Assembly (NCBI GenBank): GCA_027920525.1
Contig: CP115858.1
Location: 3,348,001 to 3,412,000 of the forward strand
DNA from: Chryseobacterium daecheongense
GTDB lineage: Bacteria; Bacteroidota; Bacteroidia; Flavobacteriales; Weeksellaceae
Length of the DNA stretch: 64,000 bases
Direction: 5' to 3'
Each line of letters starts with the position of its first letter. Position 1 is the stretch's first letter. Shown here piece by piece: positions 1-8,301 of the stretch. The position numbers and the translations under genes are program-made. The notes under the pieces are model-generated. The model did no database searches. It had not been told where the DNA came from and was given only the letters and a program-made list of their open reading frames with translations.

Positions 1-352
1 TTGAAGCACTCACTACGATGGCCGCAGCCGCAGCTGCACCGATAAGCACTGCTCCTCCTGTTACCCTTGCTCTTGATCTGTCTTTTACGGCAGCAACATT
101 GGATTTTGGAATAATTACTTCTGTACTGTCTTTTTTACCTGCTGTTCCTACGATATTATCACCCTGGATATTACGGAATAACATTTTTTGTTTTTTAGAA
201 CCGTCTTTCATAGTGACAATGTATATTCTTCCCGCTTCCAGATTAGAATAATTATTTTTTGAAATATCTTCACTGTACTTTGTAGTAGCACATGAAGAGA
301 TTAAAAATAAAGAGGTAAGTAAAGATGATTTTAAAAGTACAGATGCTTTCAT
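1..352 (-). CDS. Lipoprotein of unknown function, 3' end outside the window
   Basis: Reading the minus strand from the ATG at 352 gives 117 codons without a stop before the window edge. The N-terminus is a lipoprotein signal: Lys2, a hydrophobic stretch, and a lipobox LISSC with Cys21, then ATTKYSED. A central segment (VTMKDGSKKQKMLF) is followed by a glycine/alanine-rich hydrophobic run near residues 97-117 that could be a membrane helix or a glycine-zipper-like segment. The protein should be anchored in the inner or outer membrane. A flavobacterial -7 box lies 18 bases upstream. I do not recognise the family, and the missing C-terminus prevents more. Confidence 0.72.
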   Translation of the reverse strand, partial: MKASVLLKSSLLTSLFLISSCATTKYSEDISKNNYSNLEAGRIYIVTMKDGSKKQKMLFRNIQGDNIVGTAGKKDSTEVIIPKSNVAAVKDRSRARVTGGAVLIGAAAAAAIVVSAS

Positions 353-370
353 TATTTTTATTTAGTTTTT

Positions 371-378
371 CAAATTTA
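371..378 (-). promoter_or_regulatory. -7 promoter box of the partial lipoprotein gene
   Basis: The minus strand reads TAAATTTG, matching the Bacteroidota -7 consensus TAnnTTTG. It sits 18 bases before the ATG at 352. No convincing -33 TTG is seen. Confidence 0.45.
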
Positions 379-421
379 TAATTTTTTTTGAATATTTGTT
401 TTTGGAATTGAAAAAATGTAA

Positions 422-1921
422 TTATAATTTGTAAATTTCCAATAAATCAGCAATTTTTCTGTCATTTGCCAATCTTGGTATTTTATTTTGTCCTCCCAGT
501 TTGCCCTGAGATTTTGCATATTCCTGAAATGCATTTTTTTTCAGAAGCGTAATGTGCAGCTTTTGCAAGATGTTTCCTGAAATAAGATCATCATAGTAGG
601 TGTTACGTTTGCGTAGCTGATTATCCAGTTCATCCTTGAAAAGTTGAAGGTTTACAGGTTCTTTTTCGAATTCGATCAACCATTCATGATATGGGAGTCC
701 GTCAATGGGAGTTACCTGCGGAGCCAGATGGAACTCTGTAATCTGAGCGGGAAACTTTTCTAAAGTGGCTTTGATGGCTTCCTCTACTTCGTAAGCTATG
801 ACATGTTCTCCAAAAGCGGATGTAAAATGTTTTGTTCGCCCACTTACTAAGATCCGGTGAGGATTTTTGCTGATAAATCGCACAACATCCCCGATAGAGT
901 AAGCCCACAGTCCGGAATTGGTTGTTAATATCAAAGCATAATCCTTATTTAGTTCAATATCCTTTAGTGTTAATCTTCGGGCATCCGGTTTCCCGTATTC
1001 CTCTAACGGAATGAATTCATAAAAAATACCATGATGGGTAAGAAGGAGTAGTCCTTCTTTGGTATAGCTATCCTGAAACGCAAAAAAGCCTTCTGAAGCA
1101 GGAAAGGTTTGGATGATATCAACCGGTCCGCCCAGAAGATCCTCCATTTTATCACGATACGGCTCATAGTTTACTCCTCCGGTAACAATAAGCTGAAGAT
1201 TTGGAAAAAGTTGTTTGATCTTTTTACCATGCTTTTCAGTAAGCTTTTCAAAATACATGATGAGCCATGGCGGAATTCCCGATATCAGGGTCATATTTTC
1301 TTTCTCTGTTTCTTCTACAATTTTATCAACCTTGGTTTCCCAATCTTCAATGATATTCGTTTCCCAGCTTGGGAGACGATTTTTTTGCAGATAGTTAGGA
1401 ATGTGGTGGGCTACAATGCCTGAGAGACGTCCTGTCTTTATTCCATACACTTCTTCAAGAACAGGGCTTCCCTGCAGGAAAATCATTTTTCCATTGACGA
1501 AATCAGCGTTTTTTTTCTGGGAAATATAATGGAATAATGCACTTTGAGCTGCTGCTACCTGAAAGGGCATTCCTTCTTTTGAAATGGGAATGTATTTTGA
1601 TCCTGAAGTTGTTCCCGAGGTTTTGGCAAAGTATTGGGGAGTTTCCGGCCAAAGGATATTTGCTTGTCCTTTTTTTACCCGTTCGATGTAAGGCTTTAAA
1701 TCTTCATAATCGGATACAGGTACTTTTTCCTGGAAGTCTTGTACAGACTGAATATTTTCGAATTGATGTTCTCTTCCAAAAAGAGTCTTTTTTGCAGTAT
1801 CAATCAGTGATAAAAGCAATTTTTCCTGATCCTTTTCTGCATTCTTTTTGAATTCTTCGGCTTTTTGGACATGTTTTTTTGCCCAGGCCAGTGCTATATT
1901 TTTCTTTAGGAAGCTTAACAT
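422..1921 (-). CDS. GH3-family acyl-adenylating enzyme
   Basis: 499 residues resembling the GH3 (auxin-responsive promoter) family, part of the ANL adenylating superfamily that activates carboxylates with ATP and conjugates them. Visible motifs are TSGTTSGSK (residues 101-109, the phosphate-binding loop), TFPASEGFFAFQ (the Tyr/Ser-Glu-Gly region), YSIGDVVRF (YxxGD-type ATP contact) and GEHVIAYEVEEAI near the C-terminal lid. Length fits bacterial GH3 proteins (about 500). The protein has no signal peptide and should be cytoplasmic. The bacterial substrate is not known, so auxin conjugation should not be assumed. It stands alone: the next gene upstream has its own terminator at 1985-2007. A -7 box lies only five bases before the ATG. 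Confidence 0.85.
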   Translation of the reverse strand: MLSFLKKNIALAWAKKHVQKAEEFKKNAEKDQEKLLLSLIDTAKKTLFGREHQFENIQSVQDFQEKVPVSDYEDLKPYIERVKKGQANILWPETPQYFAKTSGTTSGSKYIPISKEGMPFQVAAAQSALFHYISQKKNADFVNGKMIFLQGSPVLEEVYGIKTGRLSGIVAHHIPNYLQKNRLPSWETNIIEDWETKVDKIVEETEKENMTLISGIPPWLIMYFEKLTEKHGKKIKQLFPNLQLIVTGGVNYEPYRDKMEDLLGGPVDIIQTFPASEGFFAFQDSYTKEGLLLLTHHGIFYEFIPLEEYGKPDARRLTLKDIELNKDYALILTTNSGLWAYSIGDVVRFISKNPHRILVSGRTKHFTSAFGEHVIAYEVEEAIKATLEKFPAQITEFHLAPQVTPIDGLPYHEWLIEFEKEPVNLQLFKDELDNQLRKRNTYYDDLISGNILQKLHITLLKKNAFQEYAKSQGKLGGQNKIPRLANDRKIADLLEIYKL

Positions 1922-1925
1922 GGTT

Positions 1926-1933
1926 CAAATTTA
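1926..1933 (-). promoter_or_regulatory. -7 promoter box of the GH3 gene, nearly abutting the ATG
   Basis: The minus strand reads TAAATTTG, a full match to TAnnTTTG, ending four bases before the start codon at 1921. If used, transcription would start at or next to the ATG and the mRNA would be leaderless or nearly so. No clear -33 element is seen. Confidence 0.4.
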
Positions 1934-1984
1934 TAAATAACTAAATAATCTGAGAATACTTTTATGGAATATGAAATAAAAAAA

Positions 1985-2007
1985 AACCGATGATAGCCTC
2001 ATCGGTT
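1985..2007 (-). terminator. Rho-independent terminator of the small exported protein gene
   Basis: A perfect 9-bp stem (AACCGATGA / TCATCGGTT) with loop TAGCC. On the minus strand it is followed by a U-rich run (the A run at about 1977-1986 on the plus strand), so it ends transcription of the gene at 2049-2330. Confidence 0.85.
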
Positions 2008-2048
2008 CTTCGAAATTTGATTATGAAAATAACAACTATATGTTGAGT

Positions 2049-2330
2049 TTATTTGTTGGCTTTATACCTTTTATCTGGTGTGCCGTCTTTTTTTAAATGT
2101 TTGTTTGCTTTGTATCTTTTATCAGGAGTTCCGTCCTTTTTCATTTTCATTCCATTTGACGTAGCAGCAGATTTAGTTTCAGTGGCTTTCAATGCTTTTG
2201 GCGCTTCCTGAGCTTTCAAAGTTTTCGGAGCCTGCTGAACAGTTTTAGTCGCAGTTGCCGGAGTTGTTTGTTGAGCAGTTGCAAGACCTAATCCTAAGAT
2301 TAATGACATTGCGGTTAATAATTTTTTCAT
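2049..2330 (-). CDS. Small basic exported protein with a duplicated C-terminal motif
   Basis: 93 residues. A signal peptide (MKKLLTAMSLILGLGLATAQ) is followed by an Ala/Thr/Lys/Pro-rich middle (repeats of the type APKTLKAQEAPKALKA) and two copies of KKDGTPDKRYKANK, coded at 2052-2093 and 2100-2141, six bases apart. The mature protein is very basic and low in complexity, and probably periplasmic or surface-exposed. I do not know a function. Proteins with similar KDGTPDKRYK tails seem common in this group of bacteria, a statement from memory. It is monocistronic, with its own strong terminator at 1985-2007. Confidence 0.8.
   Translation of the reverse strand: MKKLLTAMSLILGLGLATAQQTTPATATKTVQQAPKTLKAQEAPKALKATETKSAATSNGMKMKKDGTPDKRYKANKHLKKDGTPDKRYKANK
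2052..2141 (-). repeat. Two direct copies of a 42-bp coding repeat
   Basis: Two copies (2052-2093 and 2100-2141) both encode KKDGTPDKRYKANK. The DNA copies differ at several third-codon positions while the peptide is identical, so the peptide sequence rather than the DNA appears to be under selection. Confidence 0.85.
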
Positions 2331-2465
2331 AGAATTACATTATTTTGGTTTTGTTGAGTAAAGGTATGCAAAAATCGTACAGATAGATCTAGTATATAGA
2401 AACTTAACTAAAGTTTATTACAGATTAAAAAAAGATTAAACGATCGCAGATATTAAAAGAAAAAA

Positions 2466-2487
2466 CCTGTTTCTAAAAAGAAACAGG
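2466..2487 (-). terminator. Rho-independent terminator of the 131-residue lipoprotein gene
   Basis: A perfect 9-bp stem (CCTGTTTCT / AGAAACAGG) around an AAAA loop, 22 bases beyond the stop codon. On the minus strand it is followed by a U run (plus-strand AAAAAA at 2460-2465). Confidence 0.85.
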
Positions 2488-2508
2488 CCTGTTAAAAAAA
2501 AATAATTA

Positions 2509-2904
2509 TTAGCGTGTACAATTGGCTGTCCACGTTTTGCCATCTTTAAGATAAAGGATCTTTAATTCATTATTATCAATCCTTATATAAGAGGTTGCGC
2601 TAGAGCCAATCATAACTAAACTATTATCACCTTTTTGCTCAAACTCTATTCCATTAAGAGCAGGAATGTCATTTGAAAATGCAAAATTATACTTTGTACC
2701 GCTGGCGATTTTTGTTACAAATACACTACCGTCATTGGTGCTTGTATTTGTTGAACCACCGTCGTTATAAGATACGCTTCCACGGTATGTGCCTGCGAAG
2801 AAATCATTGTTTGCAGGATCATCATCCCTGCTACATGATGCTATAGTGACTGCTGCAAAAAATGTCACCATAAAAATGCCCAGAATTTTAATTGCTTTTT
2901 TCAT
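2509..2904 (-). CDS. Small lipoprotein of unknown function
   Basis: 131 residues. The N-terminus is a lipoprotein signal with lipobox TIASC (Cys24) followed by SRDDDPANN, an acidic linker typical of surface-directed lipoproteins in Bacteroidota (this targeting rule is general knowledge; its use here is inferred). The rest (GTYRGSVSYNDGG, YIRIDNNELKILYL) looks like a small all-beta domain. It is similar in style to short lipocalin-like or META-like proteins, but I cannot assign it. It is flanked by its own terminator and by the mfd promoter region, so it is probably transcribed alone. Confidence 0.78.
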   Translation of the reverse strand: MKKAIKILGIFMVTFFAAVTIASCSRDDDPANNDFFAGTYRGSVSYNDGGSTNTSTNDGSVFVTKIASGTKYNFAFSNDIPALNGIEFEQKGDNSLVMIGSSATSYIRIDNNELKILYLKDGKTWTANCTR

Positions 2905-3071
2905 AATACTATTTTTAGTGTTGTTATATTCGTATGAATGAAGTTTTCAAACACTGTGCCATGAAGTAAAAAGGTTAGTTTTTTAACTTTTAATTAGAGT
3001 TTTTAGTAAAAAGATGCTATTTAGATTATCGTTGGTGGATTATTTTGATTTTTAAATAATTTGCTATTTTA

Positions 3072-3100
3072 TTGTGTTGGAAAAAATATAGCTACCTTTG
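3072..3100 (+). promoter_or_regulatory. Candidate promoter of mfd
   Basis: TTG at 3072-3074 and TACCTTTG at 3093-3100 are separated by 18 bases, matching the flavobacterial layout TTG-N(about 19)-TAnnTTTG. Transcription would begin near 3105, which argues against any start codon before that point. Confidence 0.55.
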
Positions 3101-3115
3101 TTCTAAATTGATGAA

Positions 3116-3140
3116 CGGTTTCGGAGAACTCCCGAAATCG
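3116..3140 (+). other. Hairpin in the mfd 5' leader
   Basis: CGGTTTCGG (3116-3124) pairs with CCGAAATCG (3132-3140) over nine positions with one G-U pair and a 7-base loop. It lies between the inferred transcription start and the preferred ATG at 3168. Its role is unknown. Confidence 0.4.
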
Positions 3141-3167
3141 ATTTTGTCGTTTATACCGTTATTACTT

Positions 3168-6100
3168 ATGCAGTTAAAACCTATTCATGAAAAATTTCTT
3201 CCGGATTTACTACAAAAAGAATTTGGCAAAGAAATTTTCACACAACTGGAAGCGAATCAACACATCTCGGTAAAAGGGAATGCAGGATCTTCCACTTCTG
3301 TTTTTGTGGCAGAGCTTTTCCTGACCCAAAAGAAGAATATTCTTTACATTATAGATGATAAGGAAGATGCTCTTTATGCTAATACGGAAATGGAAGACCT
3401 GTTGGGTAAAGACAAGGTTCTTTATTTTCCTGCAACTCATCTTGAACCCTATCAGGTTGAAAAAACTCAGAATGCAAATCTTGTTTTAAGAACAGAGGTT
3501 TTAAATAAAATAAATTCCGGGAAATCTCCAAAAGTAATTGTAGCATATGCCGGGGCTTTATCAGAGAAAGTTCTGAAAAAAGAAGATTTTAAAGCAATTT
3601 CACATCATATCAAAGTAGGAGATCAGCTCGATTTTGATTTTGTGGATGAATTGCTTTCCCATTATCAGTTTCAGCAGGCAGATTTTGTATCCGAGCCAGG
3701 AGAGTTTTCAGTAAGAGGAGGAATTGTAGATGTTTTTTCTTACTCTAATGAAAAGCCTTATAGAATCACTTTTTTTGGTAATGAGGTGGAAAGCATCAAA
3801 ACTTTTGACATCGAAACGCAGCTGTCGGTAGATAAGATAAAAGAATTTCAGCTTGTTTCAAATATGAACTTTTCGGTTTCTGGCAGCCGGGTTTCCTTAC
3901 TTCAGCTTCTGCCGAAAGAGAGTTTTGTGATTTCGAAAAATGGAGTGGTAGGATTGCAAAAAATAAGATCATTCTATGAGAAGTCGTTGGAAAAGTATGA
4001 ATCTTTAAGTAAAGATATTGCCCACAGGACCCCTGATGAATTGTTTATTTCCGATCAGGAGTTTTTATTTGATTACAAGAAGTTCAAAACAATTGATTTC
4101 AGTAGTGTTGCTATTGAAGGGCTTAACACTTATGAGATTAGTATAGAGCAAACTTCCCAGCCTTCTTTTCATAAAAATTTTGAATTATTAATTCAGGATC
4201 TGGAAGAGAAGCAGAATGACGGTTTCGATACCTGGATTTCGTTTTCAACAGAAAAACAAAGAGAACGACTGGAGTCAATTTTTGAAGAACTTGAACATCA
4301 AATGATCTTCAAAAGCTTTAAATCTGAACTTCATGAAGGTTTTGTTGATAATAACCATAAAATATCTGTGTATACCGATCATCAGATATTTGACCGTTAT
4401 CAAAGATATAAGGCTAAAAATACTTTTGCTAAATCTGAGCAGCTTACCCTCAAGGATCTTATGTCTCTTAAAGTCGGGGATTATATTGCCCATATCGATC
4501 ATGGGATCGGTAAATTTATGGGATTGGTAAAAGTTAATAATGATGGGAAAATTCAGGAATGTTTTAAACTTACCTATAAAAATGGAGATTTACTTTACGT
4601 AAGTATTCATTCACTTCATAAAATATCAAAATATAACGGGCCTGATGGCAAAGAAGTTGTTCTGAGTAAATTAGGATCTCCGGCATGGAAGTCTTTAAAG
4701 CAAAAAACAAAAGCAAAAGTAAAGCAGATCGCTTTTGATCTTATCAAACTTTATGCACAAAGAAAAACCGCTCAAGGTTTTGCTTATACCCCGGATTCTT
4801 ATTTACAAAATGAATTGGAAGCCAGTTTTATTTATGAAGATACTCCGGATCAGGAAAAAGCAACGATTGATGTGAAGGCGGATATGGAGGCAAGTACTGT
4901 GATGGATCGTCTGGTGTGTGGAGATGTAGGTTTTGGTAAAACAGAAGTTGCAATAAGGGCTGCGTTTAAGGCAGCAACAGATGGCAAACAGGTTGCGGTT
5001 TTAGTTCCAACGACAATTCTTGCATTTCAGCATTACAGAAGCTTTAAGGAAAGGCTGAAAGATTTTCCGGTGAATGTTTCATACATCAATAGATTCAGGT
5101 CAGCAAAACAAAAATCGGAAGCTTTAGAAGGATTAAAAAATGGTAAAGTAGATATCATCATAGGAACGCATCAGCTTGCCAGCAATAGTGTTAAGTTTAA
5201 AGATTTAGGCTTGTTGATTATTGATGAAGAGCATAAGTTTGGAGTATCCGTAAAAGATAAGTTGAAAACGCTTAAAAGCAATGTGGATACACTTACACTG
5301 ACAGCGACACCTATTCCGAGGACTTTGCAGTTCTCCCTGATGGCTGCAAGAGATTTATCTGTCATCAAAACACCACCGCCTAACAGGCAGCCGGTAGACA
5401 CTCAGATTATCGGGTTTAATGAAGAGATTCTTCGTGATGCCGTTTCGTATGAATTACAAAGAGACGGACAGGTCTATTTTATCAACAACCGGATTGAAAA
5501 TTTAAAAGATATTGCCGGACTCATCCAGAGATTGGTTCCGGACGCCAGGGTTATTACCGGTCATGGCCAAATGGAAGGGAAGCAGCTGGAGCGGAATGTC
5601 CTTGATTTTATGGAGGGCAAATATGATGTATTGGTCTCAACAACCATTGTGGAAAGTGGGGTAGATGTTCCGAATGCCAATACGATATTTATCAATGATG
5701 CTCAAAGGTTTGGTATGGCAGATCTCCACCAGATGAGGGGAAGGGTTGGACGAAGTAACAGGAAAGCTTTCTGTTATCTGATCACTCCTCCTTATGATAT
5801 GATGACTTCTGATGCGAGAAAGAGATTGGAAGCTATTGAACAGTTTTCAGATCTTGGAAGTGGATTCCAGATTGCCATGAAAGATCTGGAAATCCGTGGC
5901 GCAGGAGATTTGTTAGGTGCTGAGCAAAGTGGATTTATTAATGAAATGGGATTTGAAACATACCAGAAGCTGATGCAGGAAGCTTTGGAGGAGTTAAAAG
6001 ATGATGAAGATTTTGAAAACCTGTTTGACAATGAAGAGGACAGGCAGAAACTTTTTAAATCTGTAAAGGAAGTGAATATAGATACCGACCTGGAGCTCAT

Positions 6101-6530
6101 GCTTCCTGATTTCTATATCTCTAATACAGAAGAGAGGTTATTGCTGTATCAGAAGATTGCAGAAATTGATAATGAAAAAGATCTTCAGAAATTTGAATCC
6201 GAATTGATAGACCGTTTTGGGCCTTTACCGGAGGAAGCTGTTAATCTTTTAAAAAGTGTGTCTTTAAAATGGCTCGCTGCAGACATTGGATTTGAAAAAA
6301 TAGTTATGAAGAATGGTGTGTTTTTAGGGTATTTTCCAGGTAATCCTCAAGATAAGTTTTATCAGACAGAAAAATTCAGAAACATTATCAATTACCTTAC
6401 TCAAAATCCTTCGGAGGCTCAATTAAAAGAAAAAATAGGAAAAGAAGGGAATAATTTAATGATGAGAAAAGATAAGGTGAAAAATGTAGATGAAGTAAAT
6501 ATTTTGTTGAGGTCTATATTGCAGCTATAG
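3168..6530 (+). CDS. mfd: Transcription-repair coupling factor Mfd
   Basis: Mfd is the SF2 ATPase that removes RNA polymerase stalled at DNA lesions and recruits UvrA. From the chosen start it has 1,120 residues, normal for the family. In order it shows an N-terminal UvrB-like module, the polymerase-interacting region with HIDHGIGKFMGL, Walker A GDVGFGKTE (residues 585-593), the DEEH box at 686-689, TATPIPRTLQ (motif III), GRVGRSNRKAFCYL (motif VI) and the C-terminal TRCF domain. The reading frame is open back to 3072, but that part overlaps the promoter. The ATG at 3168 begins MQLKPIHEKFLP and fits family N-termini better; an ATG at 3111 is the alternative. It is monocistronic. Confidence 0.95.
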   Translation: MQLKPIHEKFLPDLLQKEFGKEIFTQLEANQHISVKGNAGSSTSVFVAELFLTQKKNILYIIDDKEDALYANTEMEDLLGKDKVLYFPATHLEPYQVEKTQNANLVLRTEVLNKINSGKSPKVIVAYAGALSEKVLKKEDFKAISHHIKVGDQLDFDFVDELLSHYQFQQADFVSEPGEFSVRGGIVDVFSYSNEKPYRITFFGNEVESIKTFDIETQLSVDKIKEFQLVSNMNFSVSGSRVSLLQLLPKESFVISKNGVVGLQKIRSFYEKSLEKYESLSKDIAHRTPDELFISDQEFLFDYKKFKTIDFSSVAIEGLNTYEISIEQTSQPSFHKNFELLIQDLEEKQNDGFDTWISFSTEKQRERLESIFEELEHQMIFKSFKSELHEGFVDNNHKISVYTDHQIFDRYQRYKAKNTFAKSEQLTLKDLMSLKVGDYIAHIDHGIGKFMGLVKVNNDGKIQECFKLTYKNGDLLYVSIHSLHKISKYNGPDGKEVVLSKLGSPAWKSLKQKTKAKVKQIAFDLIKLYAQRKTAQGFAYTPDSYLQNELEASFIYEDTPDQEKATIDVKADMEASTVMDRLVCGDVGFGKTEVAIRAAFKAATDGKQVAVLVPTTILAFQHYRSFKERLKDFPVNVSYINRFRSAKQKSEALEGLKNGKVDIIIGTHQLASNSVKFKDLGLLIIDEEHKFGVSVKDKLKTLKSNVDTLTLTATPIPRTLQFSLMAARDLSVIKTPPPNRQPVDTQIIGFNEEILRDAVSYELQRDGQVYFINNRIENLKDIAGLIQRLVPDARVITGHGQMEGKQLERNVLDFMEGKYDVLVSTTIVESGVDVPNANTIFINDAQRFGMADLHQMRGRVGRSNRKAFCYLITPPYDMMTSDARKRLEAIEQFSDLGSGFQIAMKDLEIRGAGDLLGAEQSGFINEMGFETYQKLMQEALEELKDDEDFENLFDNEEDRQKLFKSVKEVNIDTDLELMLPDFYISNTEERLLLYQKIAEIDNEKDLQKFESELIDRFGPLPEEAVNLLKSVSLKWLAADIGFEKIVMKNGVFLGYFPGNPQDKFYQTEKFRNIINYLTQNPSEAQLKEKIGKEGNNLMMRKDKVKNVDEVNILLRSILQL

Positions 6531-6639
6531 CCCTGTTTTAAAGATAATTCTACTTTTCGTTACGAAGAATTCTATTAATACATAGGCATATTTCTATGGT
6601 ATAAATAATTAAACTATAGGGTTTTATATTAAAATTGTG

Positions 6640-6647
6640 TACCTTTG
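6640..6647 (+). promoter_or_regulatory. -7 box of the three-gene exported-protein operon
   Basis: TACCTTTG lies 11 bases before the ATG at 6659, a full match to TAnnTTTG. The position supports 6659 as start rather than the in-frame ATG at 6635. Confidence 0.5.
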
Positions 6648-6658
6648 TGCCGCTTATT

Positions 6659-7480
6659 ATGAAAAAAACTATGTATTACTGCATAGCAGGGCTTTGCTCT
6701 GTCTATGCTCACGCGCAGGTGGGAATTGACACTAATTCACCAAATTCGACTCTCGATGTAAACGGGAAAACCACCTTAAGAAAAGAATTAAGAGTGGGAG
6801 GTACTCCTACTCAAGTTGGAAATGCCGGACTAAACGGACAAGTTTTAGTTTCGCAGGGAGAAAATCTACCTCCTGTATGGAAATCAATCAACGTATCTTT
6901 TATGGAAGAAGGACAGTACAAATTAATTAACTCGTACTTGTCTCTGGATCAAAAAGGAATTACCAGTCTATCTAATGGTGTGGCAGGTGATATGATCTAT
7001 ACCAATGTTGTTGGGGATAATATAACCGATACCAGCAAGGGTAAATGGGTAAAGATTGAAGGCCTTGAAAATAATTTTACAGTTAAAAATCCTAAAAACA
7101 GGATTACTTATCAATTCCAGACAGGGATTGAATTGAAAGCTCCCGTGGCTACTACTTCCCAGAATATAAGCTTTACATGCGGAGTATTCAGAGGAGGTAA
7201 GCTTGTTGCTGTTCGTCCTGATAAGGTCTCTTCTACAAATAATACAGACAAAGGAGGATTTCAGGATTATATTTTTACACTGAATTACACTGAGCAAAAC
7301 GTTCCCCTTGGTGCTCAGAAAATTGAAGTGGCTTGTAGAAAAATTGAGTCTTCTGATGTGAACAGCCAATTTTCGATTGGACGTAACATTTCGAATTCCA
7401 ATACAGTTTCTAATGCCTTTACTTTAGAATCGGATCTAAAGATTGATATTATTGAATACGTAACCTACAAAGCCAACTAA
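6659..7480 (+). CDS. Exported protein, first of three tandem paralogs
   Basis: 273 residues from ATG 6659. A signal peptide (cleavage after YAHAQ) leads into VGIDTNSPNSTLDVNG, the short motif GIxTxxPxxxLDVNG that begins many surface or fibre-like proteins of Bacteroidota. Next comes GNAGLNGQVLVSQGENLPPVWKS, then a beta-rich body with FTCGVFRGGKLVAVRP and IEVACRKIES. The two cysteines of TCG and ACR recur in both neighbours and could form a disulfide in the periplasm or outside the cell. No enzyme motif is seen. It is separated from the next gene by two bases, so the three genes are surely one transcript. An adhesin or fibre role is only a guess. Confidence 0.8.
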   Translation: MKKTMYYCIAGLCSVYAHAQVGIDTNSPNSTLDVNGKTTLRKELRVGGTPTQVGNAGLNGQVLVSQGENLPPVWKSINVSFMEEGQYKLINSYLSLDQKGITSLSNGVAGDMIYTNVVGDNITDTSKGKWVKIEGLENNFTVKNPKNRITYQFQTGIELKAPVATTSQNISFTCGVFRGGKLVAVRPDKVSSTNNTDKGGFQDYIFTLNYTEQNVPLGAQKIEVACRKIESSDVNSQFSIGRNISNSNTVSNAFTLESDLKIDIIEYVTYKAN

Positions 7481-7482
7481 TT

Positions 7483-8298
7483 ATGAAAAATATATTATCG
7501 CTTCTATTCTTATCAATCGGACTTTCTGTTTCTGCGCAGATAGGAATAAAAACAGTAACTCCAAGAGCAAAACTTGATGTAAACGGAGATATTAACCTTC
7601 GTAATAAACTGGTTGTTTTAAATACAACAGACAATAGCCTCGTTCAGGGGACAAATGGCCAGATATTGGTTTCACAGGGAGAAAATTATCCTCCGATTTG
7701 GAAAACACTTAGAATTCCTGAATATGAACCTAATCAGTTTTACCTGATCTTTAATAACTCTTTTTCAGATAGAACAGGTGTTACTTTTACTGGAACTGAG
7801 GAATCTTCTACAAGATCTACACGATCTACGAGCTTTGTAAAAGGGAGCGACTTCAGCACTTTTAATAACTTTAAAAAGATCAATGCTTTATCTCAGCCGT
7901 TCCAGGTATACAGTACGGATAGTAAAACGTATTTTCAGTTTGAAACTGTAATTCATACGAATTTCCCTGCTAATGGTGCTACAGATACTTCGATTGATTA
8001 TGCTTGCGGAATCTTTGTAGATAATAAATTGGTGAACCTAAGACAAGGTAATATTAAAGCAAGTACTGCAAGTAATACCTTTTTAACTCACAATCAAATC
8101 GGAATTGCTTCGAATCTTACAAAAGGAACTCATACTGTAAGTGTGGCTTGTTCAAGATTGCAGTCATATAATACGAATAATGCTACTTTGGGAATAGGAA
8201 TCAATGTGGCAACCAATATCGATAGCTTTATTGCCCAGTCTTCTCTTAAAGTGGACGTTTACGAAATCCCTCAAGTCTTTAACACCATTTTAAATTAA
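7483..8298 (+). CDS. Exported protein, second of three tandem paralogs
   Basis: 271 residues with a signal peptide ending VSAQ, then IGIKTVTPRAKLDVNGDINL. It shares with the first paralog the block GTNGQILVSQGENYPPIWKTL and in its second half the pair DYACGIFVDNKLVNLR and VSVACSRLQ, with both cysteines kept. The middle differs and contains a Ser/Thr/Arg-rich stretch (residues about 105-120). It starts two bases after the upstream stop codon and ends three bases before the next start. Function is not known; conserved order and spacing suggest the three products act together or are variants of one surface component. Confidence 0.8.
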   Translation: MKNILSLLFLSIGLSVSAQIGIKTVTPRAKLDVNGDINLRNKLVVLNTTDNSLVQGTNGQILVSQGENYPPIWKTLRIPEYEPNQFYLIFNNSFSDRTGVTFTGTEESSTRSTRSTSFVKGSDFSTFNNFKKINALSQPFQVYSTDSKTYFQFETVIHTNFPANGATDTSIDYACGIFVDNKLVNLRQGNIKASTASNTFLTHNQIGIASNLTKGTHTVSVACSRLQSYNTNNATLGIGINVATNIDSFIAQSSLKVDVYEIPQVFNTILN

Positions 8299-8301
8299 AT
8301 C

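Noticed and set aside
1..251. Plus-strand open frame near the window start
   Set aside because: It is the antisense of the lipoprotein gene at 1-352; the Ala-rich opening reflects the complementary strand of the glycine/alanine run.
3072..3167. N-terminal extension of Mfd starting at 3072
   Set aside because: The region carries a promoter-like TTG/TACCTTTG and a hairpin, and the coded residues do not look like an Mfd N-terminus.
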